Part shown: positions 43,669 to 52,330 of the stretch, one piece after another | How positions within the stretch are numbered: position 1 is the first letter of the stretch | Layout of the letters: each line of letters begins with the position of its first letter | Notes under the pieces: generated by a model | Seen by the model: the letters and a program-made list of their open reading frames with translations, nothing else | Told to the model about the DNA's origin: nothing | The model's database searches: none | Origin: Catellatospora coxensis | GTDB lineage: Bacteria > Actinomycetota > Actinomycetes > Mycobacteriales > Micromonosporaceae | Direction of reading: 5' to 3' | DNA: 64,000 bases | NCBI RefSeq assembly: GCF_016862635.1 | Contig: NZ_BONI01000014.1 | Coordinates: forward strand, 1 to 64,000 | Position numbers and translations under genes: made by a program

Positions 43669-44811
43669 ATGCAGCCCGAACCGACGCGCTGGGAAATCAT
43701 CAAGCAGAACGCGCTCATGAGGTACCGGCTCAACCTCAAAAAGCTGAACCTGCTCGTCGGCGTGCAGGTCAACGATCTCGACGAGGACTCGTTCACGAAG
43801 CTCGCCAAGGAGACCACCGGCACCGAGTTCAACCTCGACAAGCCCGAGCTGGCCCCGATCGCCATGTGCGACAACGGCGGCGTCGGCATGGCGAAGCTGG
43901 CCGAGGCGTGCGAGGCCCGGTCGAACGCGAAGGACGGCTCCTACCGGCCCCGGCACCCGTACTTCGTCGGGTTCAGCTGGGTGCTGCGCCGCAAGAACCG
44001 GCTGGGCAGGGAGCACGCGTACCTGAACCACACCTACGCCCAGCCGGTGCCGGAGGAGTTCCAGAAGGAGTTCGAGGACACCACGTCGTGGTCGCCGTTC
44101 TGGGGCATGCTGTCGATGTTCGCCCCGTCCGGCGGGCCGGTGCCGAGCCTGACCCGGTTCGGCCAGCCGTCGGACGGTGACCCGTTCGCAGACGGCGACA
44201 TCCGCGGCGAGCTGGAGGAGCAGCGCAAGCTCATCGAGTACCGGGATCAGATGATCGCGGCGAACACCCCGCCGCAGGGGCTGCTGCACCTGGGCAACGC
44301 GGTCATCGACTTCAGCCGCCCGTTCATCATCGAGACCCCGCTGTACATCCACCGGGGCGGGCTGGCCAGCACCACGCCCGACCACCCGCTCGACGGGCAC
44401 ACGGGCTGGATCCAGTCGTACCACAAGAAGAACAAGACGGTGAGCTTCACCGCCGCGGCCGGCGGCCGCAACCGGGTGCCGGGCGTGGACGAGTTCAACC
44501 TCACCTGGGCCGGCAACGTGTTCGGCCTGATGCTCGTCAGCTTCGCGGCGGTCATGAAGGTCAACTCCGGCCGCAAGCGCCCCCTGCTGAGCCTCACCGA
44601 CGGCATCACCTACGGCGACGCCTACCACGCGTACGGGGAGAACCACTGGCTCGGCGCCCGCCGGGCGATGACGGCGGTGGCGGACACGTTCGCGCGGTTC
44701 GGGGCGCTGGCCCGGGCCGGGTTCGGCACGCACGTCGTGGAGAGCCCGGCCGAGGACGGCAGCATCGACCTGGAGCTGGCCGTGGAGGAGCCGAAGGACA
44801 AGCAGCTCTAG
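43669..44811 (+). CDS. Unrecognised 380-residue protein
   Basis: ATG 43669 has an excellent GAGGAGG 8 nt upstream, so it is surely translated. The product (MQPEPTRWEIIKQNALMRYRLNLKKLNLLVGVQ at the start) is soluble, without signal or clear membrane helix, rich in aromatic residues (WSPFWGMLSMF, FIIETPLYIHRGG). It ends in an acidic Lys-rich tail. I can assign no family or motif. Two terminator hairpins follow it and no operon partner is present. The length and residue mix suggest a folded enzyme or capsid-like protein; that is only an impression. Confidence 0.7.
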   Translation: MQPEPTRWEIIKQNALMRYRLNLKKLNLLVGVQVNDLDEDSFTKLAKETTGTEFNLDKPELAPIAMCDNGGVGMAKLAEACEARSNAKDGSYRPRHPYFVGFSWVLRRKNRLGREHAYLNHTYAQPVPEEFQKEFEDTTSWSPFWGMLSMFAPSGGPVPSLTRFGQPSDGDPFADGDIRGELEEQRKLIEYRDQMIAANTPPQGLLHLGNAVIDFSRPFIIETPLYIHRGGLASTTPDHPLDGHTGWIQSYHKKNKTVSFTAAAGGRNRVPGVDEFNLTWAGNVFGLMLVSFAAVMKVNSGRKRPLLSLTDGITYGDAYHAYGENHWLGARRAMTAVADTFARFGALARAGFGTHVVESPAEDGSIDLELAVEEPKDKQL

Positions 44812-44821
44812 CGGTGCATGA

Positions 44822-44853
44822 CTGGTGGGCGGCCCCCGTTGACCGCCCACCAG
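44822..44853 (+). terminator. Terminator of the 43669-44811 gene
   Basis: An 11-bp perfect inverted repeat (44822-44832 and 44843-44853) with a 10-nt loop, 10 nt after the stop codon. Confidence 0.75.
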
Positions 44854-44877
44854 ACCCGATCAGCGCGATCGGGTTCC

Positions 44878-44910
44878 GTGGGGAGGGCCGGGGACCACGG
44901 CCCTCCCCAC
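44878..44910 (-). terminator. Terminator of the subtilisin/sigma operon
   Basis: A 12-bp perfect inverted repeat (44878-44889 and 44899-44910) with a 9-nt loop, just downstream of the minus-strand stop at 44919. It forms a back-to-back pair with the hairpin at 44822-44853. Confidence 0.75.
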
Positions 44911-44918
44911 CTGCGGAT

Positions 44919-45359
44919 TCAGATCAGAGTCCAGGACGTCTGGACCGGGCCGCCCTGCGCGGGATGGCAGTGCAGGCGCAGGTGCCCGCGGGTCACGCAG
45001 GCCACCGAGAACCGGCCCAGCGGGTCGGCCTCGACCCACGTGGGGCCGTCGGCGTGGTCGACGCGGATGCTGGCCGGCTGCGGCGGGACGAGCTGGCCGG
45101 TCAGCGCCGCGGTCAGCCCGGTCACCGCCACCTCCATCTCGATGGTCAGCTCGCCGGCGGTGAACGTGAACAGGTCGGGCAGGTCCTCCCCGCGCACCCC
45201 GGCCAGGTCGATCTGGCGGACGAGCTCGGCGAGCGCGGCGTCGGTGTCGCGCCAGGCCAGGCTCTCCTTGGCGAGCGCGATCAGGTGCGGCGGCACGGGG
45301 TCCATGCGTGTGGTGAGCCCGCGCAGCTCGGCGGGCAGGTCGTCGTCGTACGCGGTCAT
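44919..45359 (-). CDS. Small protein of the CHAT/subtilisin/sigma locus, unknown function
   Basis: A 146-residue soluble protein starting at ATG 45359, which overlaps the sigma factor stop (TGATG). It begins MTAYDDDLPAELRGLTTRMDPVPPHLIALAKESLAWRDTDAALAELV, a short helical start like many proteins encoded directly after sigma factors, and continues as a beta-rich domain (VEADPLGRFSVACVTRGHLRLHCH). No membrane segment or zinc-finger HxxxCxxC is present, so it is not a classic anti-sigma factor. The tight coupling makes a regulatory partner of the sigma factor likely. Confidence 0.65.
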   Translation of the reverse strand: MTAYDDDLPAELRGLTTRMDPVPPHLIALAKESLAWRDTDAALAELVRQIDLAGVRGEDLPDLFTFTAGELTIEMEVAVTGLTAALTGQLVPPQPASIRVDHADGPTWVEADPLGRFSVACVTRGHLRLHCHPAQGGPVQTSWTLI

Positions 45360-45928
45360 CAGGGGTTCAACCTCCGGCGTAACTGGTCGAGGCAGCGCGC
45401 ACGGGTCGGGCCGATGCTGCCGACGGGGATGTCCAAGGCCGCGCTGACCTCGGCGTAACTCGGTGCGGGGTCCAGCAGCAGCAGCCGCAGCACCGACTGG
45501 CACTGGCCGGGCAGCTGCCCGAACTCCCGCCACAGCACGCCGTCGCGTTCGCGGCGCAGCAGGTCGCTGTCGACCTCGGGGGCGGTGCGGTCCTGCGGTT
45601 CGAGGGTGAGCAGGTCACCGACGGGCAGGTCCCGCCCGGCGCGGCGCAGCACCGCGAGGGACTCGCGCCGGGCGGTGGTGGCCAGCCAGGAGCCGAGCCG
45701 GTCGGGTTCGCGGATCGCGCCCAGGTGCTCGACCAGGCGCAGCCAGGTGGCCTGGAAGACGTCGGCGGCGTCGGCCTGGCCGAGCCGGTGGCTGCGTGCC
45801 ACCGACCAGACCAGGCCCGAGTACCGCTCCACGATGGTGTTCCAGGCGCGCTGGCTGCCCTCGGCGGCCTGGCGCAGCAGCGCGGCGGTGTCCAATTCGG
45901 GCAGCGTGTGGGGCGGCGTCTGAGTCAT
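45359..45928 (-). CDS. Sigma-70 family (ECF-like) RNA polymerase sigma factor
   Basis: A 189-residue sigma factor with region 2 (about 25-90: NTIVERYSGLVWSVARSHRLGQADAADVFQATWLRLVEHL) and region 4 (about 125-185: PSYAEVSAALDIPVGSIGPTRARCLDQLRRRL). No regions 1 or 3 are present. ATG 45928 overlaps the subtilisin stop (ATGA), and its own stop overlaps the next gene, so the three genes are one operon. It is the only transcription factor in the injection-system locus and the natural candidate for controlling it, although a specific promoter motif could not be identified. Confidence 0.85.
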   Translation of the reverse strand: MTQTPPHTLPELDTAALLRQAAEGSQRAWNTIVERYSGLVWSVARSHRLGQADAADVFQATWLRLVEHLGAIREPDRLGSWLATTARRESLAVLRRAGRDLPVGDLLTLEPQDRTAPEVDSDLLRRERDGVLWREFGQLPGQCQSVLRLLLLDPAPSYAEVSAALDIPVGSIGPTRARCLDQLRRRLNP

Positions 45929-47103
45929 GCCAGGCCCGGGTATCCGCCGTAGGTGCGGGTCGCGGCCGCCAGCACGGCCTTGCGTGCGACCTCGGTCGAG
46001 CCGCTGCGCGCGGTGTGCTCGGCCAGCATCGCCACCACGTGCGGGGTGGCGAACGAGGTGCCGCTCCACAGCGCCCAGCCGGTCGGGAACTGGCCGTGCT
46101 TGACGAACGTGCTGGTGATGTCGGCCCCGGGCGCGGTGACGGTCACCCACGGACCGGCGTTGCTCCAGTCGCACAGCTCCTTGCCGTCGTGGGCGGCGAC
46201 GGCGACGACCTGGTCGGCCCAGGGCACGTCGGTGCCGGCGAACGCGGCGGGCCAGAACGGCCGGTCGCGCAGCCCGTCGTTGCCCGCCGCGGCGACGACG
46301 AGCCGGTCGCGGCCGGTCAGCAGCGCCGACAGGGCGGTGGCCAGCGCGAGCGGCGGCTGGTCGTCGAGGGTGTACCCGCCCAGCGACAGATTGATCAGCT
46401 TCTCGTCGGTGAGCCGGGCGAACGAGAGGATCAGGTCGGCTTCGGTGCACAGTCCGAACGTGTCCAGCACCCGCATCGCCCGTACGTCGGCCTTGCCGGT
46501 GCGGGCGCCGATGACGCCGATGATGAAGTTGGCGTGCCCGACGTCGCCGTCCATGACACCGTCGTCGTCGACGTCGGTGTCGATCTCGTAGTCGGCCGGC
46601 GCGGCGGTGTAGGCGTGCGCGGGCAGCGGGCTGTCGCGCCACACGCCGGTGTCGATGACCGCGACGCCGACCTCCTGGCCGGGTTTGCGCGGGCCGGGGC
46701 GGTCGCCGGGCTTCGGGGCCGGCTGCGGCGGGCCGAAGGGGCCGCCGTGCTCGAACGGCGTGGACACGAACACGTGGTTGGGGCTGACGACGGTGCGCTC
46801 GTCGCCGTCGCGGGCGGCGGCCTCGCGGACTCGGCGGGCGGCGGTCGGCACGTCAAGTCCGTCGGCGCGCAGGCGCAGCAGGCCGGGGGCGAGTTCGGTC
46901 TCGCCGACGCCCCGGGTGTGCCCGAGGCCGCCGAGGACGCGTTCGGCCGACGCCCGGTGGTCGGACAGGACCAGCAGCTCGTCACGGGTGTACCAGACCG
47001 GTTTGCGGTCGGGGCGGGTCTCCTGGCCGAGCCAGGGCAGCCCGGCCATGCGCCGGGCGCGGCGGTCCTGCCAGCGGTGCAGGCGATCCTGCGGCATAGC
47101 CAT
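45925..47103 (-). CDS. Intracellular S8 (subtilisin-like) serine protease
   Basis: A 392-residue subtilase. The triad is D151 (VAVIDTGV), H190 (GDVGHANFI) and S350 (GTSFATPHV), with the oxyanion Asn N275 in AAAGNDG. There is no signal peptide, so it should work inside the cell; residues 1-110 may be a propeptide or targeting region. ATG 47103 follows GGAGG with 7-nt spacing; the open frame further upstream is promoter DNA. It is divergent from the CHAT gene and leads an operon with a sigma factor. A protease cascade CHAT-subtilisin, or cleavage of a regulator, is an inference. Confidence 0.9.
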   Translation of the reverse strand: MAMPQDRLHRWQDRRARRMAGLPWLGQETRPDRKPVWYTRDELLVLSDHRASAERVLGGLGHTRGVGETELAPGLLRLRADGLDVPTAARRVREAAARDGDERTVVSPNHVFVSTPFEHGGPFGPPQPAPKPGDRPGPRKPGQEVGVAVIDTGVWRDSPLPAHAYTAAPADYEIDTDVDDDGVMDGDVGHANFIIGVIGARTGKADVRAMRVLDTFGLCTEADLILSFARLTDEKLINLSLGGYTLDDQPPLALATALSALLTGRDRLVVAAAGNDGLRDRPFWPAAFAGTDVPWADQVVAVAAHDGKELCDWSNAGPWVTVTAPGADITSTFVKHGQFPTGWALWSGTSFATPHVVAMLAEHTARSGSTEVARKAVLAAATRTYGGYPGLA

Positions 47104-47191
47104 CGTCGTTCCTCCGTCTCGTGTTGCGTCCTGCAACAGAGTGCGGCCGACGGCCTGCTGATACATCCAGATGTGTCGCAACGCTGACACT

Positions 47192-47214
47192 ACCGTCCGT
47201 GTCGATAGGACGGT
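47192..47214. promoter_or_regulatory. Inverted repeat in the subtilisin/CHAT divergent region
   Basis: ACCGTCC (47192-47198) and GGACGGT (47208-47214) form a 7-bp dyad with 9-bp spacing, 28 bp before the CHAT start. It could be a shared operator for both operons. Confidence 0.35.
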
Positions 47215-47241
47215 CGTGCGAGAGTCTTCCAGCATGAGCGC

Positions 47242-49803
47242 GTGTTAGCGATGGTCATGGCCGACCCGCGACGGGCCGGGGTGCTCGGCGAGCGGTTGCT
47301 GGCCCGCGCCGAACGTGACCGGGATCCCGCGGGTAGGGCGGTGTCCCTGCGCATCCTCGGCCTGGCCGCCCGTGAGCTGCAGGATCCGGCGCTGGCCGCG
47401 GCGCGGCTGCGGCGCTCGATCGCGGTCGCGGGCCGGGCCCGGCTGCCGGAGCTGGCGGCGCAGTCGCGGATGAGCCTGGCGCTGGTCCTCAACGACCTCG
47501 GCCGCCCCACCGCGGCGCTGGCCGAGATCGGCCGGGCCCTGTCGGCGCTGGACGGGCTGCCGCTGGCCAGGGCCCGGATGCAGCACGGCATCCTGCTGCG
47601 CCGGCTGGGCCGCGACGAGCAGGCCCTGGCCGCGTACACGTCGGCGCTGGCCGCCTTCCGCCGCCACGACGACCGGCTGTGGCAGGCCAGGGCGCTGATC
47701 AACCGGGGCGTGCTGCAGACCTACCGGGGCGCGTTCGCGCAGGCCCGCGCCGACCTGGGCCGGGCCGAGCAGCTGTACCGGGAGCTGGCGCTACCGGCCG
47801 CGGAGGCGCAGGCGCAGCACAACCTCGGGTTCGTGGCGGCGTCCAGCGGCGACATCGTCACGGCGCTGACCTGGTACGACAAGGCCGACGAGCATTTCCG
47901 GCGCAGCGGGTCCCGGCCCGCCGAGGCGCTGATCGACCGGGCGGAGCTGCTGCTGGCGGCGCGGCTGCTGCCCGAGGCGCACCAGACGGCGCAGGAGGCC
48001 GTCGAGCTCGCCGCCGCGGCCCGGCTCGGCACGCTGCTGCCGCAGGCCCGGCTGCTGCAGGCGCAGGCGGCGCTCGCGGCCGGTGACACCGCGGGCGCGC
48101 GCGAGGCGGCCCGGCTGGCCCGGCGCTCGTTCACCCGCCAGGAGCGCGGGCGCTGGGCCGTACACGCCGAATATCTGCAGGTCCGCGCGGCACCGCAGCG
48201 GCGCATCGCCCGGCTGCGGGCGCTCGCCGACGCGCTCGACGCCGCCGGCTGGCCCGAGCAGGCCCTCGAAGCGCGCCTGTACGCCGCCGGGAGCGGCGAC
48301 CCCGACGCGCTGGCCGACCTCGCCGGTGTTGTGCCCGGACACGGCCCGGCCCGGTTGCGCATCCGCGCCTGCCACGCCCAGGCCTTGAGCCGTCTCCACC
48401 ATGGGGACCTCGCCGGGGCCCGGCGTGCGCTGCGCCACGGGCTGCGGCTGCTCGACCAGTACCGGGCCGCGCTCGGCGCGACCGAGCTGCGGGTGCTCAG
48501 CTCCGCCGAAGGCGGCGACCTCGCCGCGCTCGGCGTACGCCTGGCCCTGTCGCAGCGCTCCGCCCGGCAGGTCCTCGCCTGGTCCGAACGCTGGCGCGCC
48601 GCCACCCTGCGCCTGCCCCCGAGCACCCCGGCCGACGACCCCGACCTGGTACGCGAGCTCGCCCAGCTGCGCCGGGTCACCGCCGAACTGGCCGGCGACT
48701 CCCTCGACGCGATCCGCCGCACCCGGCCGCTCCAACGCCAGCGCGCCTTGGAGGACGCGATCCGCCGCCGCACCTGGCGCACCGGACCCGCCGGCTCCCC
48801 GGTCGACGCCCCGGGCTCGGTCGACGAGATCACCGCCGCGCTGGGTGAGCGCGCCCTGGTCGAACTCGTCGAGCAGGACGGGCGGCTGCTCGCCGTCGTC
48901 GTCGCCGGCGGCCGCGTACGGCTGACCCCGCTGGTCGAGGCGGCCACGCTCGCCCCGGAGATCGCCGCGCTGCGGTTCGCGATGCGCCGGCTCGTGCTGC
49001 GCTACGGCTCCCCGGCGTCGCTGGCCGCCGCCGAGGCCGCCGCCCGCCACGGCCTGCGCCAGCTCGACGACTGGCTGCTGCGGCCCGTCGCCGCGCTGAC
49101 CGGCGACCGGGAGCTCGTCGTGGTCCCCACCGGTGCGCTGCAGGCCCTGCCCTGGGCGGCGCTGCCGAGCTGCGCCGGGCGGCCCGTCACCGTCGCCCCG
49201 TCCGCGACCGCCTGGGCGCGCGGCACCGCCAACCGCCGCACCGACCTCGACGAACGCTTCGTGCTCGTCGCCGCCGCCCGCCCCGACCACGCCATCGGCG
49301 AAGTGCACGCCCTCGCCGCACTCGCCCCCGGCGCGCAGCAGCTCGTCGGCCCGCAGGCCACCGTCACCGCGACCCTCGCCGCGATCGACGGGGCACGCCG
49401 CGTGCACCTGGCCGCGCACGGCGAGTTCCGCGCCGACAACCCGCTGTTCTCCCATCTCGACCTCGCCGACGGGCCGCTGACCGTGCACGACCTGACCACC
49501 CTGCGGCGCGCCCCCGACCTGGTCGTGCTGTCCGCCTGCGACACCGGCCTGTCCGCGGTGCACCCCGGCGACGAGCTGATGGGGCTGACCGCCGCGCTGC
49601 TCGGCGCGGGCGCCCGCACCCTGGTCGCCAGCACCGGACCCGTCGACGACGAGGCCACCCGCGAGCTGATGCTCGGCCTGCACCAGCGGCTGCGCGCCGG
49701 GCACGAGCCGGCCGCCGCGCTCGCCGCCGCCCAGGCCGCCGCGCCCGTCGAGCGCTGGGCGACGGCGTACAGCTTCAGCTGCTTCGGCTCCGGGGCCGCC
49801 TGA
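47242..49803 (+). CDS. TPR-CHAT domain protein (caspase-like clan CD protease)
   Basis: An 853-residue protein. The N-terminal half is a run of degenerate TPR helices (alanine/arginine rich, about 10-450). The C-terminal CHAT domain (about 520-853) has the catalytic His H726 in VHLAAHGEF and Cys C766 in LSACDTG, so it should be an active caspase-related protease (numbers from the GTG at 47242). CHAT proteases are known effectors in bacterial immunity and cell-death pathways such as Craspase. The start is uncertain: GTG 47242 or ATG 47251, because the ATG at 47234 is followed by a stop. It leads toward the CIS operon in the same direction, with 124 bp between them. Confidence 0.87.
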   Translation: MLAMVMADPRRAGVLGERLLARAERDRDPAGRAVSLRILGLAARELQDPALAAARLRRSIAVAGRARLPELAAQSRMSLALVLNDLGRPTAALAEIGRALSALDGLPLARARMQHGILLRRLGRDEQALAAYTSALAAFRRHDDRLWQARALINRGVLQTYRGAFAQARADLGRAEQLYRELALPAAEAQAQHNLGFVAASSGDIVTALTWYDKADEHFRRSGSRPAEALIDRAELLLAARLLPEAHQTAQEAVELAAAARLGTLLPQARLLQAQAALAAGDTAGAREAARLARRSFTRQERGRWAVHAEYLQVRAAPQRRIARLRALADALDAAGWPEQALEARLYAAGSGDPDALADLAGVVPGHGPARLRIRACHAQALSRLHHGDLAGARRALRHGLRLLDQYRAALGATELRVLSSAEGGDLAALGVRLALSQRSARQVLAWSERWRAATLRLPPSTPADDPDLVRELAQLRRVTAELAGDSLDAIRRTRPLQRQRALEDAIRRRTWRTGPAGSPVDAPGSVDEITAALGERALVELVEQDGRLLAVVVAGGRVRLTPLVEAATLAPEIAALRFAMRRLVLRYGSPASLAAAEAAARHGLRQLDDWLLRPVAALTGDRELVVVPTGALQALPWAALPSCAGRPVTVAPSATAWARGTANRRTDLDERFVLVAAARPDHAIGEVHALAALAPGAQQLVGPQATVTATLAAIDGARRVHLAAHGEFRADNPLFSHLDLADGPLTVHDLTTLRRAPDLVVLSACDTGLSAVHPGDELMGLTAALLGAGARTLVASTGPVDDEATRELMLGLHQRLRAGHEPAAALAAAQAAAPVERWATAYSFSCFGSGAA

Positions 49804-49890
49804 CCTGCGTCGGAAATCAGCGCCCGACCCGTCACGCAGCTGACAGGCAGCGGTGTATCACCGCCCGTGACCGGACGCTCTGTCCTGCGA

Positions 49891-49909
49891 TCGTGCCGCC
49901 CCGGCACGA
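49891..49909 (+). promoter_or_regulatory. Small hairpin before the CIS operon
   Basis: Arms TCGTGCCG (49891-49898) and CGGCACGA (49902-49909) with a 3-nt loop, ending 10 nt before the GGAGG of the first CIS gene. It could end CHAT transcripts or act as a leader structure; no clear sigma-70 promoter is visible in the 124-bp gap. Confidence 0.4.
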
Positions 49910-49927
49910 GACGAGGCGGAGGTTCCG

Positions 49928-50620
49928 ATGCGGTATCACGAGGACCACGGGCCGTTGGCCCGGGCGTCCGCGCTGCTGCTGGCCAGCCTGGCCGAAGTGG
50001 ACGTCGCGGTGCGGGTCGAGCACCCGGCCGCATCCGTCGGCGTGCAGTCCGGCGCCTTCGGCGGACCGTGGGTGGCCGTGTGGCCGTACGCGGTCCTGCC
50101 CGAGACGCTGCCCGCCCGCCCCGGTGACGCGCTGCGCCTGCGGGTCAGGTTCCTGCTGCACGCCGACGGCCCCGAGGCCACCGCGATCGAGGCCCTCGAC
50201 CGCATCCTCACCGGCGGCGTGCCGTACCTGCTCGCCGAGCCGGTCCCGGACACGCTGTGGACCGCGCTCGGGGCACGGCTGCGGGTCGCGCTGCTCTGCG
50301 AGGTCGCGGTGCACGTCACCACGGCCGCCCCGCGCATCCCCCGGGTGACCCAGCCGGGCCGGCTGGACACGGTGTCGCTGCGGCGGCTCACCGGCCGGGT
50401 GCAGACCCCCGGCGGGGTGGCGCTGGTCGGCATGCGGGTCTCCGCCGCCGACGGCACCGCGGCGTCGTACACCGACACCCGGGGCCACTTCGAGCTGCCC
50501 GTCGCCGCCGACCGGCCGGTGCGCCTGTCGGTCGCCGGTCGCGGGCTGCTGCTGTCCGCCGAGGTCGCGGCCGTCTCGGCCGAACCCGTCGTCATCACCT
50601 GCGAGATCCAGGAGGTCTAG
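49928..50620 (+). CDS. DUF4255 (Afp16/Pvc16-like) tail-terminator protein with extra C-terminal beta domain
   Basis: A 230-residue protein. Residues about 8-150 resemble the DUF4255 tail-terminator/cap family of CIS loci (first helix, then beta-rich part with VAVWPYAVLPE and RLRVRFLLHADG). Residues about 153-230 look like a carboxypeptidase-regulatory/CnaB-like beta-sandwich (LTGRVQTPGGVALVGMRVSAADG). The cap protein ends the sheath-tube stack; the added domain is not part of the core fold. Start ATG 49928 with GGAGG. First gene of the CIS operon. Sequence similarity to the family is modest. Confidence 0.7.
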   Translation: MRYHEDHGPLARASALLLASLAEVDVAVRVEHPAASVGVQSGAFGGPWVAVWPYAVLPETLPARPGDALRLRVRFLLHADGPEATAIEALDRILTGGVPYLLAEPVPDTLWTALGARLRVALLCEVAVHVTTAAPRIPRVTQPGRLDTVSLRRLTGRVQTPGGVALVGMRVSAADGTAASYTDTRGHFELPVAADRPVRLSVAGRGLLLSAEVAAVSAEPVVITCEIQEV

Positions 50621-50622
50621 CA

Positions 50623-51840
50623 ATGCCTGTGTACTCCTCACCCGGCATCTACGTCGAGGAGGTGTCCGGTGGCAGCAGGCCGATCGAGTCGGTCGGCACC
50701 AGCACCGCCGGATTCGTCGGCGCCGCCCCGCTCGCCGACGCGCGCCGCAACGAGGCGGTCGCGGTCAACAGCTGGTCGGAGTTCGTCCGCGTGTTCGTCG
50801 GCGACGCCACCACCAGCACGCCGCTGTCGCGGGCCGTGTACGGCTTCTTCGACAACGGCGGCGGCCGCTGCTACGTCGTCAACATCGCCCCCGGCGAGCC
50901 GCTGGCCGGCAAGGGCCGCCAGCGCAGCGGCCTGCGGCTGCTGGAGGCGATCGACGAGGTCGCCATCGTCGCCGCGCCCGGATACACCGACGCGCTGTCG
51001 TACGAGGACCTGCTGTCGCACTGCGAGCTGATGGGCGACCGGATGGCCATCCTCGACGGGCCGGAGCACACCGGCGACGTCGAGCGGCTCACCCGCGTCG
51101 GCGGCGCGACCCCGGCCAAGCCCCCGGCGAAGAAGGGCCCGGCCGATGGCGACGCCGCCCCGGCCGAGGACAACAGCGGGCTGCGGCCGCGCCAGTCCGA
51201 CTACGGCACCTTCTACGTGCCGTGGCTGGTCGTGCGCGACCCGCTGACCGGCGAGGTCGTCAACACCCCGCCCAGCGGCCACGTCGCCGGCGTGTGGGCG
51301 CGCACCGACACCCTGCGCGGCGTGCACAAGGCCCCGGCCAACGAGCCGGTGCGCGGCGCGGTCGACCTGTCGTACCGGGTCACCAAGGTCGAGCAGGACG
51401 TGCTCAACCCGGCCGGGGTCAACTGCATCCGGCACTTCCCGGCCGAGGGCATCCGCATCTGGGGCGCCCGCACCCTGGCCGCCGCCGGCAGCGAATGGCG
51501 CTACCTCAACGTGCGCCGCCTGTTCAACATGCTCAAGGAGTCCATCGGCGACGGCACCCGCTGGATCGTGTTCGAGCCGAACGACACCCTGCTGTGGAAG
51601 TCGATCCGCCGCGACGTCAGCGCGTTCCTCACCCGCGTGTGGCGCGACGGCGCGCTGCAGGGGCGCTCGCCGCAGGAGGCGTTCTTCGTCAAGTGCGACG
51701 AGGAGACCAACCCCGCCGACGTCCGTGATGCGGGCCAGGTCGTGACCATGATCGGCATCGCGCCGGTCAAGCCCGCCGAGTTCGTCATCTTCAAGATCAG
51801 CCAGTCCGCCGGTGCCGGCGGCGACCAGGCAGGAGCCTGA
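50623..51840 (+). CDS. CIS contractile sheath protein
   Basis: A 405-residue phage tail-sheath protein. The start MPVYSSPGIYVEEVSGGSRPIESVGTSTAGFVG is the sheath signature, as is the C-terminal half (RRDVSAFLTRVWRDGALQG, DAGQVVTMIGIAPVKPAEFVIFKIS) that builds the sheath handshake. A charged insert around 160-200 (PAKPPAKKGPADGD) is probably a flexible surface loop. Only one sheath gene is present, unlike the two or three of PVC/Afp clusters. ATG 50623 has GGAGG upstream. Confidence 0.95.
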   Translation: MPVYSSPGIYVEEVSGGSRPIESVGTSTAGFVGAAPLADARRNEAVAVNSWSEFVRVFVGDATTSTPLSRAVYGFFDNGGGRCYVVNIAPGEPLAGKGRQRSGLRLLEAIDEVAIVAAPGYTDALSYEDLLSHCELMGDRMAILDGPEHTGDVERLTRVGGATPAKPPAKKGPADGDAAPAEDNSGLRPRQSDYGTFYVPWLVVRDPLTGEVVNTPPSGHVAGVWARTDTLRGVHKAPANEPVRGAVDLSYRVTKVEQDVLNPAGVNCIRHFPAEGIRIWGARTLAAAGSEWRYLNVRRLFNMLKESIGDGTRWIVFEPNDTLLWKSIRRDVSAFLTRVWRDGALQGRSPQEAFFVKCDEETNPADVRDAGQVVTMIGIAPVKPAEFVIFKISQSAGAGGDQAGA

Positions 51841-51841
51841 C

Positions 51842-52330
51842 ATGCCCGAGGTGACCGCCACCCCCGCCGCCCAGCCCGGCAACCTGGTGGACCCGTATCG
51901 CGCGTACAACTTCAAGCTGCTCATCAACAACGTCACCGAGGGCCACTTCACCGAGGTCGGCGGCCTGGGCATCAAGGTCGAGACCATCTCGTACCGCGAA
52001 GCCGGCAACAACTCCGTCGTGCGCGCCATCCCCGGCCGCGTCACGTACGCCCCGGTGACCCTGCGCTTCGGCCTGACCTCCTCCCTCGAACTGTGGGAGT
52101 GGCTGATGACCGCCGTGGAGGGCAAGGTCAGTCGCCGCAACGTCTCCATCGTCATGCTCGACAGCTCCGGCTCGGCCGAAGCCCTGCGCTGGAACCTCGT
52201 CAACGCCTGGCCCCAGGAGTGGTACGGCTCGCCGCTCGACGCGATGAGCCGCGAACTCGCGGTGGAGACCCTGGTGCTGGCACACGACGGCATCCAGCGG
52301 GAGACCAGCAATGTCGGCGCGGCTGCGTGA
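51842..52330 (+). CDS. CIS inner tube protein (gp19-like)
   Basis: A 162-residue T4 gp19/Hcp-like tube protein. The pattern DPYRAYNFKLLINNVTEGHFTEVGGLGIKVETISYREAG, then LEWLMTAVEGK-type and a final segment is diagnostic. ATG 51842 lies just after the sheath stop; upstream codons belong to the sheath. One tube gene only. The gene overlaps the next by 20 bp. Confidence 0.95.
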   Translation: MPEVTATPAAQPGNLVDPYRAYNFKLLINNVTEGHFTEVGGLGIKVETISYREAGNNSVVRAIPGRVTYAPVTLRFGLTSSLELWEWLMTAVEGKVSRRNVSIVMLDSSGSAEALRWNLVNAWPQEWYGSPLDAMSRELAVETLVLAHDGIQRETSNVGAAA

